From contig NZ_JABMKW010000018.1 in assembly GCF_013204795.1 (NCBI RefSeq), positions 248,001-312,000 on the forward strand: a stretch of DNA of 64,000 nucleotides. The letters are read 5' to 3'. Shown in pieces: positions 26,209-34,004 of this stretch (its first letter is position 1; each line of letters begins with the position of its first letter). The stretch is from Pedobacter panaciterrae (GTDB lineage: Bacteria; Bacteroidota; Bacteroidia; Sphingobacteriales; Sphingobacteriaceae). The notes beneath the pieces are model-generated. The model made no database searches and was not told the origin of the DNA. It saw nothing but the letters and a program-made list of their open reading frames with translations. The position numbers and the translations under genes are program-made.

Positions 26209-27021
26209 ATGAACTTTACCAGTTGTAAGATCAAAGACGAACACCGTAATTTTCTCAAATTCCGCCAAGGCGATGAAAAAGGGCTGGAGTATTTTTACAA
26301 TCGCTTTTACCCTTCTTTATACCATAAAAGAAAAAGATACATTAAAGATGACACCAATGCGGCCAGCATCGTCAGCGAAGCATTTCTACGCCTCTGGCTA
26401 ATTCGAAACAGCATCACAGACCCCAACCACATTGAAACCTTCTTGAGTAACACCACCATCGAAGCCTGCAAATCCTATTACAAAACTTCAAGTCACAATT
26501 TCCAGCGGAATATGCTCCGGCTTGATGAGATCGAAAACTACCAGGAATTTATGGGAGGCTATGATCCTGAAGAGGAATTGGATCCCGATGACATTTTCTA
26601 TCAGGAACAACTTGATGACCGCTTAAAACTGCAATGGCAGCAAGTTGAGGCAGTCATTCCCAACCTCACTGAGAATCAGCAACTGTTTATCAAGCTCTGC
26701 CTGAAATACGCTTTCAACTATGAGCGTATTGCCTGGCATATTGGTGGCATCTCTGATTATCAGGTAGCCACAACTGTCGAGAAAACACTGGAAACCTTAA
26801 AGTCCATTCTGACCAGCTCACAAAAACTGGAGGCTACAGGAAAGACCTCAAAATTTAAATTCGAAGGTGACCTCTGTGAAGAGCAATCCAGAATTCTGCA
26901 CATGCGCTATGAACTCCAGTACAGCTTTGAAGAGATTGCCAGGCAAATGAATTTAACTCAGCAGCACATTCAACGAACCTTCGCTCAGGCCTGTACCAAA
27001 ATCAAAAGAATTAAAAAATAA
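26209..27021 (+). CDS. ECF-like RNA polymerase sigma factor with duplicated region-4-like domain, partner of dCas12f
   Basis: A 270-aa sigma-70-family protein. Region 2 is at about residues 15-90 (QGDEKGLEYFYNRFYPSLY and VSEAFLRLWLIRNS, as in Bacteroidota ECF factors). Two region-4-like helical segments follow, at about 150-200 (LTENQQLFIKLCLKYAFNYE) and 220-268 (EEQSRILHMRYELQYSFEEI, then HIQRTFAQACTKIKR). Ordinary ECF factors are ~180-200 aa with one region 4, so ~70 residues are extra. No anti-sigma gene or SusCD pair is adjacent. Instead the stop is 3 bp before the Cas12f-like start, indicating translational coupling and joint function. The role proposed is to join RNA polymerase to a guide-RNA-directed DNA-binding protein. 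Confidence 0.88.
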   Translation: MNFTSCKIKDEHRNFLKFRQGDEKGLEYFYNRFYPSLYHKRKRYIKDDTNAASIVSEAFLRLWLIRNSITDPNHIETFLSNTTIEACKSYYKTSSHNFQRNMLRLDEIENYQEFMGGYDPEEELDPDDIFYQEQLDDRLKLQWQQVEAVIPNLTENQQLFIKLCLKYAFNYERIAWHIGGISDYQVATTVEKTLETLKSILTSSQKLEATGKTSKFKFEGDLCEEQSRILHMRYELQYSFEEIARQMNLTQQHIQRTFAQACTKIKRIKK

Positions 27022-27024
27022 GCT

Positions 27025-28122
27025 ATGGAAAAAGAGACCATGATCCTGACCCGTAAGATCCAGCTGCTGATTGATTCCGAGGACAAACAAGTCATCAAAG
27101 CCGCAAAGGATCAATTGTACAGCTGGCAGCGGATTTGTTTCCGTGCAGCCAACATGATCATGAGCCACCATTTTGTCCAGGAGCAGGTCAAAGATTTTTT
27201 TTATTTAACAGAAGAAATCAAGCTTAAAATCGCTGATGAAAAGAAAGAAGAAAACGGAATTTTAAAATCCTCCCAGCAAAACACCACCTACCGGCTGCTC
27301 TCCAATCATTTTAAAGGACAGATTCCTACAAATATTCTCAGCTACCTAAACAACACCCTGATATCCTCTTTTAACAAGGAAAAGGTGGCCTATTGGAAAG
27401 GTGAAAAGTCGCTGAGGAATTATAAAAAGAATATTCCCTTGCCTTTCGGGGCGGAAGTGATTTCAAAGCTGAGCCATACGCCCGATGGAAGAAATTTTTG
27501 CTTTAGATTATTTCAGATTCCATTCAGAACTTATTTGGGTAAAGACAGATCAGATAAAAAAGTTTTATTGAACAGAGTACTGAACGGCACACTAAAACTC
27601 CGGTCAAGTCAGATCCAGCTGGATCAAGGCAAAATCTATCTGTTGGCAGCCATTCAGATCGAAAAGGAGCAACATCATTTGGATACCTCAGTTATTGCAG
27701 AAGCGTCTTTATCTATTGAACACCCCGTTACTGTTAAAATCGGAAGTCATGAACACACCATTGGTAACAAGGAAGAGTTCCTACACCGGAGATTGGCCAT
27801 ACAGGCGGCGATCTACCGGGTAAAGAAGGCGGTTACTTTTAACAGGGGTGGCCATGGACGGAAGCGAAAAAGGAAAAGCCTGGAAGACTACCAGCATCAG
27901 GAAAGAAAATATATTGACTATAAACTCCATGTGTATAGCCGCATGCTGATAGACCTCTGTGTAAAGCATGAGGCGGCAACCCTTATCCTGGTCAATCAGG
28001 AACTAAAGGAGGAAATAGCGAAAGAAGACCCTTTTTTATTGCAGAACTGGAGTTATTACAGCCTGAAAGAAAAAATTGCCTATAAAGCTGACAGAGCAGG
28101 CATTCAGCTAGTAGTTGAATAG
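27025..28122 (+). CDS. Nuclease-dead, C-terminally truncated Cas12f-like (type V-F/TnpB-related) protein
   Basis: A 365-aa protein. Residues 1-125 are helical (REC-like). Residues about 130-215 match the Cas12f WED pattern (YKKNIPLPF, FRTYLGKDRSD, then KIYLLAAIQIEKE). RuvC-I lies at about 225-240 but reads EASLSIEHPV, with Ser228 where the catalytic Asp is expected. The basic GGHGRKRKRKSLEDYQHQER bridge at 275-293 and the KLHVYSRMLIDLCVKH helix are clear Cas12f hallmarks. RuvC-II reads TLILVNQEL, with Val323 in place of Glu. The chain stops after YKADRAGIQLVVE, just where the zinc finger and RuvC-III Asp should begin. All three catalytic positions are therefore lost. Expected role: RNA-guided DNA binding without cutting. 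Confidence 0.88.
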   Translation: MEKETMILTRKIQLLIDSEDKQVIKAAKDQLYSWQRICFRAANMIMSHHFVQEQVKDFFYLTEEIKLKIADEKKEENGILKSSQQNTTYRLLSNHFKGQIPTNILSYLNNTLISSFNKEKVAYWKGEKSLRNYKKNIPLPFGAEVISKLSHTPDGRNFCFRLFQIPFRTYLGKDRSDKKVLLNRVLNGTLKLRSSQIQLDQGKIYLLAAIQIEKEQHHLDTSVIAEASLSIEHPVTVKIGSHEHTIGNKEEFLHRRLAIQAAIYRVKKAVTFNRGGHGRKRKRKSLEDYQHQERKYIDYKLHVYSRMLIDLCVKHEAATLILVNQELKEEIAKEDPFLLQNWSYYSLKEKIAYKADRAGIQLVVE

Positions 28123-28190
28123 AAGTATCAGGCTCAGGCCTGTCCTAATGGTGATAAGGTTAGTTCTTTGAAAGGAAGACATTTAATATG

Positions 28191-28256
28191 GAGGCTGCTT
28201 GTGCAGCCATAGGGTGAGGTTATTTTAACACTCACTGAATTGCTTAGGTAGAAATG
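28191..28256 (+). ncRNA. Guide-RNA-like unit 1
   Basis: Hairpin 1 is GGCTG (28193-28197) with CAGCC (28204-28208). Linker ATAG follows. Hairpin 2 is GTGAG (28214-28218) plus GTTA (28219-28222), loop TTT, TAAC (28226-28229), bulged A (28230) and CTCAC (28231-28235). Candidate guide: from 28237, about 28237-28256. The inner helix differs from units 2 and 3 but stays paired. Confidence 0.6.
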
Positions 28257-28450
28257 CCAATTAGTTGACATCTCCTATTTTGAAAGCAATGCGCAATGCT
28301 CTATTGTAATTCCGTTTCAGAAACGCATATGCTCTAGGCATGACAAAATGTAGATCCTGGTAATTGGTTAGCTTGGCTTGATAGATATGCCATCCAGGAA
28401 GGTTTATCTTTTCGAATGCCACGGATACCAGGCTGTTTGTATAGAAATAA

Positions 28451-28514
28451 GAGGCTGCTTGTACAGCCATAGGGTGAGACAAAATGTACTCACTAAGTTC
28501 CTGACAGTAGTTGG
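28451..28514 (+). ncRNA. Guide-RNA-like unit 2
   Basis: Hairpin 1 is GGCTG (28453-28457) with CAGCC (28464-28468). Hairpin 2 is GTGAG (28474-28478) plus ACA (28479-28481), loop AAA, TGT (28485-28487), bulged A (28488) and CTCAC (28489-28493). Candidate guide about 28495-28514. The first 28 bases are identical to unit 3 and differ by one base from unit 1. Confidence 0.6.
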
Positions 28515-28641
28515 CAGTGCCATTTACCTGTTCTATCGCGAACATACCATGCCGGGGTAGCTTATTAAAATCCCTTTGGACATTTAGGTCTGGAAAAAAA
28601 GTATAAGAGGTTACTTCTACATGTAAATATTAAAGAAACTT

Positions 28642-28707
28642 GAGGCTGCTTGTACAGCCATAGGGTGAGACAAAAAATGTACTCACTGAGTGTAAAAGAC
28701 AATACAA
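28642..28707 (+). ncRNA. Guide-RNA-like unit 3
   Basis: Hairpin 1 is GGCTG (28644-28648) with CAGCC (28655-28659). Hairpin 2 is GTGAG (28665-28669) plus ACA (28670-28672), a five-A loop, TGT (28678-28680), bulged A (28681) and CTCAC (28682-28686). Candidate guide about 28688-28707. The loop is 2 nt longer than in unit 2, another change tolerated only outside the stem. Confidence 0.6.
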
Positions 28708-28910
28708 CCGCTACGGGCTCTATTAATATGACGTATATAACATCTTTGCAACTAGCGTAAAAAGGCCTTTTATATTTTTATAGGTTTCCCCCGCATGCAT
28801 TAATAAGCTAAAACATGCAGGGTAAAAAGTCCTCCACCAACAGAAGGCATTGGCAGCGGTAAGCTCACTGCAGGATGACTCGTTGGTAAAATTATTATTT
28901 GCAAAAAATG

Positions 28911-29771
28911 CTATCTTAAAATCTTCAACAGGTAAGAGCCGTATCCACTTTTCACCAAAGGCTCGGCTACTTTCCTTAACTGTTCTTTATCAATAAAGCC
29001 CATTCTGTAGGCAACCTCCTCGACACATCCGATTTTTAATCCCTGACGTTCTTCGATTACCTGAACAAATTGTCCGGCCTGCATTAAAGAAGCAAAAGTA
29101 CCCGTATCTAACCAGGCAGTACCCCTGCTCAAAACGCCAACTTTTAGCTTGCCTTGCTCCAGATAAACTTTGTTTACATCTGTAATTTCGTATTCCCCTC
29201 TTGGTGAAGGTTTGATGTTCTTAGCAATTTCCACAACAGAGTTATCATAGAAATACAAGCCTGGAACTGCATAATCTGATTTAGGTTGAGCTGGTTTCTC
29301 TTCGATTGAAATCGCTTTGTTTTGATCGTCAAACTCAACAACACCATACCGTTCAGGATCAGAAACCCTGTAAGCAAATACAACACCACCATCCGGATCA
29401 GCACTTGATTGTAATAATTTAGCCATTCCATCGCCATAGAAGATGTTATCTCCAAGCACTAAAGCAACTTTATCATTTCCAATAAAGTCAGCCCCGATTA
29501 CAAAAGCCTGTGCAAGACCATTTGGCTGCTCTTGTACGGCGTAAGAGAACTTACAGCCAAGAGATGCTCCGTCGCCAAGAAGTTTTTCGAAATTAGGGAG
29601 ATCGTGAGGTGTTGAGATGATCAGAATTTCTTTGATTCCGGCCAGCATCAATATAGACAATGGGTAATAGATCATCGGCTTATCATAAACCGGCATCATT
29701 TGTTTACTCATTACCAGGGTTAAAGGATGCAACCTTGTGCCACTTCCCCCTGCTAAAATTATTCCTTTCAA
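28911..29771 (-). CDS. rfbA: Glucose-1-phosphate thymidylyltransferase
   Basis: A 286-aa nucleotidyltransferase (RmlA/RfbA) that makes dTDP-glucose, the first step towards dTDP-L-rhamnose. Visible are the GGSGTRLHPLT nucleotide-binding motif at residues 8-18, KQMMPVYDKPMIYYPLS, LGDNIFYGDG, the EEKP segment and the late GTAWLDTGTFASL. Length fits the family. No other rml gene is adjacent, so the pathway must be completed elsewhere. A DUF3109 gene lies 37 bp upstream on the same strand. Confidence 0.96.
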   Translation of the reverse strand: MKGIILAGGSGTRLHPLTLVMSKQMMPVYDKPMIYYPLSILMLAGIKEILIISTPHDLPNFEKLLGDGASLGCKFSYAVQEQPNGLAQAFVIGADFIGNDKVALVLGDNIFYGDGMAKLLQSSADPDGGVVFAYRVSDPERYGVVEFDDQNKAISIEEKPAQPKSDYAVPGLYFYDNSVVEIAKNIKPSPRGEYEITDVNKVYLEQGKLKVGVLSRGTAWLDTGTFASLMQAGQFVQVIEERQGLKIGCVEEVAYRMGFIDKEQLRKVAEPLVKSGYGSYLLKILR

Positions 29772-29808
29772 GTTATAGCGTTTGTTTGTTTAAAAATCTA
29801 TTAAGGTG

Positions 29809-30387
29809 TTAACTATTTACGTCTTTATCCGAAGATACATTATCTTCCAGCTCTTTAAACCATTCCGCACCATATTTCCTGGTCAAAGGTCCTTTTAAGA
29901 ACTGATAAACCGGCACTTTTAACTCTCTTCCAAATGAACATGCATCGTGGCAGATGTGCCATCTGTCGTAATTTAAGACCTCAAATTCCGGGTATTGGGT
30001 TACCCTGATCGGATATAGATGGCAAGAGATTGGTTTTTGCCAATCGATTATTCCCTGCTCATATGCCTTCTCAATTCCACACTTCGTAATTCCGTTCTCG
30101 AAGGTAACATAAGCACATTCTTTGTGCCCATCTACGCATGGCGTAGTTAAATCGCCATCTGCATCAACGACAGATGTTCCCTGCTCTTCAATTGCGGCTA
30201 TTCCCTTAGGTTCAAGCAAATGCTGAATCTTTGGATAAATTTCTTTAAGTATTGCTGTTTCTGCTACATCTAAAGGCGCACCAGCATCACCCTCTACACA
30301 ACAAATACCCTTACATTTGTTGAGGTTGCACACAAAGTTTTCCCTGATCAGGTCTTCATGCACGAGGGTATTTTGTACTTCTATCAT
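29809..30387 (-). CDS. DUF3109 family protein
   Basis: A 192-aa protein with many conserved cysteines (FVCNLNKCKGICCVEGDAGAP near the N-terminus, then CVDGHKECAYV, CGIEKAYEQG, PISCHLYP and HICHDACSFG). The pattern resembles a zinc or Fe-S cluster binding protein of the YkgJ type. It is widespread in Bacteroidota; function not established. It is 6 bp after the DUF3108 gene and probably co-transcribed. Confidence 0.88.
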   Translation of the reverse strand: MIEVQNTLVHEDLIRENFVCNLNKCKGICCVEGDAGAPLDVAETAILKEIYPKIQHLLEPKGIAAIEEQGTSVVDADGDLTTPCVDGHKECAYVTFENGITKCGIEKAYEQGIIDWQKPISCHLYPIRVTQYPEFEVLNYDRWHICHDACSFGRELKVPVYQFLKGPLTRKYGAEWFKELEDNVSSDKDVNS

Positions 30388-30393
30388 CTTCTT

Positions 30394-31170
30394 CTATTTT
30401 ACTATAGCCAGGGGATACCTTAATCCATCGGCCGATTTAATTTCCATTATTACTGATCCTACCAGAATCTCTACCTGAGCCTTTACAGGCACCCTGTTGC
30501 CATCATCAGTAATCCATAAGTACAATTTACTGTCTTTACGGAATATCCTTCCTGGCTTTATGGAAGGGCTAAATTTCAGACAGCTTATTTTTCCAAGCTT
30601 AGTCTTTATCACTTCCTTACCTAAATATTGTATTTGGAGCTGACTGATCTCATCGCTCAGGAAATAGTTTAGTTTAACAAAATCACCGGATTTCATTTTA
30701 GAGACATCAAGGCTTCTGGCAAAATAGTAAGAAGAAACCAGGTCGAATGTTTGATTACTAGGGGCAATAAATGTACCCTTTGTAGCCACTACTTTCCTCT
30801 CCTCCTGATTAAATCTGGCTTTGTCCTGTCGCCTGTAACTCCCTTCCCTGATATTCTCCTGAAAGAAATAGGGCTTTAAGTTAACCTTATCTATGTAGGA
30901 ATCGTAATGATCTCTGATCTTATAAAAGATATCGAATGTTCCGGAGGTTACTCCATCCACACTTAATTTATAAGTAGGATTACCCTCAAATTTAAGATCA
31001 GAGTTAAGCACTTTTAATGTGCCTTCTGCCGCGGTAATAAATCCATATTTCAATTTATAGGTTAAAACCTCTCCGGGTTGAAACACCGGTTCCTTTACAA
31101 AAGGTAGCTCCTGGGCCGCAGCTCTAAAGCTTAGGAATGCAACAACAATAAACAATAGTGATTTTCTCAT
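30394..31170 (-). CDS. DUF3108 domain-containing exported protein
   Basis: A 258-aa protein with a signal peptide (cleavage near SFRAAA-QELP). The mature part starts FQPGEVLTYKLKYGFITAAEG, typical of DUF3108, followed by a beta-rich domain expected in the periplasm. The reaction is unknown. It forms a small minus-strand run with DUF3109 and DUF2480. Confidence 0.88.
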   Translation of the reverse strand: MRKSLLFIVVAFLSFRAAAQELPFVKEPVFQPGEVLTYKLKYGFITAAEGTLKVLNSDLKFEGNPTYKLSVDGVTSGTFDIFYKIRDHYDSYIDKVNLKPYFFQENIREGSYRRQDKARFNQEERKVVATKGTFIAPSNQTFDLVSSYYFARSLDVSKMKSGDFVKLNYFLSDEISQLQIQYLGKEVIKTKLGKISCLKFSPSIKPGRIFRKDSKLYLWITDDGNRVPVKAQVEILVGSVIMEIKSADGLRYPLAIVK

Positions 31171-31200
31171 ACCTAAGCTAAAACAAAAAACAATCCAAAA

Positions 31201-31716
31201 TTAATCCTTTCGCTTATATATGGGCACAGTAGAACATGGCTCTCCATACATAATGCTTTTTACAACTGGCGTTAGCAGGTTAGTAATCTCTACATAAGCT
31301 GCAACAGGCAGATCAATATCTGCACAACCTTTTACGACCACACGTTCACCGGCAAAGGCATTAAGATCAATCTTTGCCAGGGCTTTAGTAAACAACACGG
31401 CTTCTAATGTTTCAAGGCTACCAAATACAACCTCATTTGCATATGGTTTCATTTTGTTAGCCAACAGCATGTAAGCCCAGGTAGGTACAATAGCATCAGC
31501 ACTGCAGGTGATGGCTACATTTTTACCAGTATAAGCGGCCCAGTCGTGCGCTTTTATAAACTCTCTGAAATCTTTCTCTCTTAACATTAGTCCGTGAAAA
31601 AGATTATCCTTAATATCATAAACGACTCTCTCGCCCTGATTAAGGTAATCTTCAAGGTTAAACGTAATTAAACCGCTGGCCGCTACTTTATTGACAAAAT
31701 TTTCTTGAATCTCCAT
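31201..31716 (-). CDS. DUF2480 family protein
   Basis: A 171-aa cytoplasmic protein with NKVAASGLITFNLEDYL at the start and GERVVVKGCADIDLPVAAYV near residue 130, matching the Bacteroidota DUF2480 family. No signal peptide or membrane helix. Function unknown. It begins 17 bp after a strong terminator that ends the foldase gene, so it has its own promoter or depends on readthrough. Confidence 0.87.
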   Translation of the reverse strand: MEIQENFVNKVAASGLITFNLEDYLNQGERVVYDIKDNLFHGLMLREKDFREFIKAHDWAAYTGKNVAITCSADAIVPTWAYMLLANKMKPYANEVVFGSLETLEAVLFTKALAKIDLNAFAGERVVVKGCADIDLPVAAYVEITNLLTPVVKSIMYGEPCSTVPIYKRKD

Positions 31717-31732
31717 CGCTCTAAAATAAAAA

Positions 31733-31759
31733 AACCGGAAGTAGAAACTACTTCCGGTT
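31733..31759 (-). terminator. Intrinsic terminator after the PpiD-like gene
   Basis: A perfect 12-bp stem has arms at 31733-31744 and 31748-31759 and an AAA loop; on the minus strand it is followed by a long T-run. It lies 22 bp after the foldase stop. Confidence 0.9.
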
Positions 31760-31780
31760 ACAAAATTACGTAAAATAAGA

Positions 31781-33877
31781 TTAATAGAATTTCACCCTAT
31801 TGTCTTTTATGTCGCTTTTATCTTGTAATGCCTGGAATGCCGCACCTAAAGAGCGCTGAGCAGTAGCCTGCATCATTATTTCTTTTTGTTTATAAGTATT
31901 CGCTAACGGTGCAGGATTCGTAAATCCATCCACTGAGAATGCATAAACACCACGCTCGCCATCAATTGCTTTAGAAAGCTTACCTGGCTGAGATCCAAAT
32001 ACCGCTCCAACCACTTTATTTTCCTGGCCACCGCCTGGGATAATAGGATTAGAGAATACGATGTTTTGAACCGGTGTTGCTGGTTTAGCCAGTTTTTGAG
32101 CTACCTGATCAATGTTGGCCGCACCTTGTAATGCTTTGTCAACTTTTTCTTTAAGCATTTTAGCTTTAACTAGATTACGAACCATTGGCTCAATATCTTT
32201 CTTCACTGCATCTAATGGCAATGTTCCTTTTGGTCTGATATCCGTAACACGTGCTACCACAAATGAATTATCCATTTGATATACCTGGTCTAACACATCT
32301 CCTTTTTTAGCATCATACGCATCACGAATTAACTGACGTGGATTATCTAAGCCCGGAGCGAAACCTTGTGTTGGTGTAATTTTATCAGCTACACCTACAG
32401 TATAACCTTTTTTCTGAGCAAGCTCAGAGAAACTGCCACCTTTAACTTCACTTAAGAAGTTACTTGCTTTTTTATAGGCCGCATCTTTAGTTTTATTACT
32501 TGCCAATAAGCTCTTCTCGATGTAAGCCAGTTTAGCCACTTTTGAAGAACCAATTTGTTTCTCGATTTTAATTAAGTGCACACCAAACTGTGAGGTTACC
32601 ACTTTAAGGTCGCCAACGCTACCGTTAAATGCAGCATTCTCGAATTCAGGCACCATTTGGCCACGTGCAAAAGTACCAAGATCTCCGCCTTTATCTTTAG
32701 ATCCGTCTACGCTGTACTGAGCGGCTAAAGTAGCAAAGCTTGCGCCTTTTTGAATCAGTCCTTTTAACGAATCGGCCATTTTTACAGCTTTATCTACACC
32801 ACCAAGTTTGCTGGCATCAAGTAAAATATGACTTGCTTTCACTGAATCAGGAGAGAAACGGGTATCTATAACTTTAACCAGTTTGTAAGAGTTACCTGAG
32901 AATTTAGGCCCGAAGAAACTTCCTGCAGGCAGATTAAATACTACTGAATCTACAGCTGGGTCCAACTTACCTTTATTAATATAAGTGTATGGAACTTTAA
33001 CGTCTGAGTTAACCGCAGCAAAAAGAGAATCGTTGGCTGCTGTTTTAAAGTCGGCTGCAAGCTTCTCAACCTGAGATTTCACCGCTGCAGAATCTTCTTT
33101 AGTTGGGCTAACACTGAAAGACACATACTCAAATGCACGTGTTTCTGTAGGGTTTTCAAAACGTTGTTTGTTATCGTTATAGTAATCTGAGTAATCAGAT
33201 TCTGCAATCTTTACGCTTGCGTCAGGAATAGATGCATATTCAAGACCAACATATTTAAAGTTAGCCAGTTTATTACGGTTTATATATTCATCATTAGCTT
33301 CTAATGAAGTTACATAAACAGCGTTGCTGATCATCTTAACATATTTTTGTTGTAATGCCTGTCTTTCTATTTCAGCTTCAACTGCCTGAAGCTGTTTTGC
33401 CATATTAGGATCTTTGTAACCTTCTTTAAAGGTTCTGATCACCTGAGCTCTATCAACCTGACCAGTTTGAGGGTTTCCAAAATATTGTACAATTATCGGG
33501 CTTGGATTGTCTCCTTTAATCAGGTCAGCCAATTCATCACCAGAAACGTTTATACCTAAACGGTTATACTCTTTTCCTAAAAGAACTCTTGCTACTTCAC
33601 CTTGCCACACATTATCAACCGCCATAGCCTGCATTTGGGCATTGCCTGAACCACCATATTGTTGTTTGAACTGAGCAAGGCTTTGATCAACCTTAGCCCC
33701 AAACTCATCTATGTTTATATCCTCACCATCAACAGACCCCACAACTTTTTGAGAAGCAGCCCAGAAAGGCTTACCTACGTTAATTGCATCACCAACCAAA
33801 AATGCAACAATTGCAAAACCGATGGCTCCTATCAGAATATAGCCTGCGCGATTCCGCAAAAATGTCATTAAACCCAT
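31781..33877 (-). CDS. Peptidylprolyl isomerase / SurA-PpiD-like periplasmic foldase
   Basis: A 698-aa protein anchored by one N-terminal helix (AGYILIGAIGFAIVAFLVGDAI, residues about 11-32), with the bulk in the periplasm. A SurA/PpiD N-terminal chaperone region spans about 35-220. A parvulin-type rotamase domain lies at about 340-440 (VKASHILLDAS, FATLAAQYSVDGS, GGDLGTFARGQMV, FGVHLIKIE), and a second, weaker helical region follows. It helps fold outer-membrane proteins. It follows lptC and an outer-membrane protein gene, a common Sphingobacteriaceae order. Confidence 0.92.
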   Translation of the reverse strand: MGLMTFLRNRAGYILIGAIGFAIVAFLVGDAINVGKPFWAASQKVVGSVDGEDINIDEFGAKVDQSLAQFKQQYGGSGNAQMQAMAVDNVWQGEVARVLLGKEYNRLGINVSGDELADLIKGDNPSPIIVQYFGNPQTGQVDRAQVIRTFKEGYKDPNMAKQLQAVEAEIERQALQQKYVKMISNAVYVTSLEANDEYINRNKLANFKYVGLEYASIPDASVKIAESDYSDYYNDNKQRFENPTETRAFEYVSFSVSPTKEDSAAVKSQVEKLAADFKTAANDSLFAAVNSDVKVPYTYINKGKLDPAVDSVVFNLPAGSFFGPKFSGNSYKLVKVIDTRFSPDSVKASHILLDASKLGGVDKAVKMADSLKGLIQKGASFATLAAQYSVDGSKDKGGDLGTFARGQMVPEFENAAFNGSVGDLKVVTSQFGVHLIKIEKQIGSSKVAKLAYIEKSLLASNKTKDAAYKKASNFLSEVKGGSFSELAQKKGYTVGVADKITPTQGFAPGLDNPRQLIRDAYDAKKGDVLDQVYQMDNSFVVARVTDIRPKGTLPLDAVKKDIEPMVRNLVKAKMLKEKVDKALQGAANIDQVAQKLAKPATPVQNIVFSNPIIPGGGQENKVVGAVFGSQPGKLSKAIDGERGVYAFSVDGFTNPAPLANTYKQKEIMMQATAQRSLGAAFQALQDKSDIKDNRVKFY

Positions 33878-34004
33878 AATATTCTTATTTATAATTTTTT
33901 TTAAGAGGGCGCAAGATACAACTTTTGCTAAAAAAAGAAAATATTAAATTGTATTTGAATAAGTATTTAAAAATTAGGGAAATAAGGCCCTTAAATAATT
34001 GTGC

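Larger units (their letters stand above)
28191..28707 (+). CRISPR. Degenerate CRISPR-like / guide-RNA repeat cluster (three units)
   Basis: Three near-identical repeats begin GAGGCTGCTTGT, each with unique sequence on its 3' side, on the same strand as the Cas12f-like gene. The spacing (260 and 191 bp) is far too large for a normal CRISPR array (~65-70 bp), so this is better seen as three separate guide-RNA units or a decayed array. No cas1/cas2 lies nearby. The 3' position of the variable part is what Cas12 effectors use. Confidence 0.6.
28123..28910 (+). other. 788-bp non-coding region with guide-RNA-like repeats
   Basis: Between the dCas12f-like gene and rmlA (minus). It contains three copies of a two-hairpin repeat at 28191, 28451 and 28642 (separate entries), spaced 260 and 191 bp. 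The remaining sequence has no convincing gene; a 94-codon minus-strand frame at 28261-28545 runs straight through repeat 2 and is judged a chance ORF. The part after 28708 holds a short palindrome (AAAAGGCCTTTT) near 28760 and nothing else recognised. Confidence 0.7.

Noticed and set aside
27025..28122. Ordinary IS605/IS607 TnpB transposon gene
   Set aside because: No TnpA, no transposon ends recognised, catalytic residues lost, and tight coupling to a sigma gene.
28261..28545. 94-codon minus-strand ORF downstream of the Cas12f-like gene
   Set aside because: It runs through guide-RNA-like repeat 2, so part of its protein is just the repeat read backwards. No recognisable domain.
28191..28707. 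Classical CRISPR array
   Set aside because: Only three repeats, spaced 260 and 191 bp, no cas1/cas2. Better described as separate guide-RNA units.
28750..28775. Palindrome AAAAGGCCTTTT as a terminator
   Set aside because: The stem is short and lacks a loop; not a convincing terminator.
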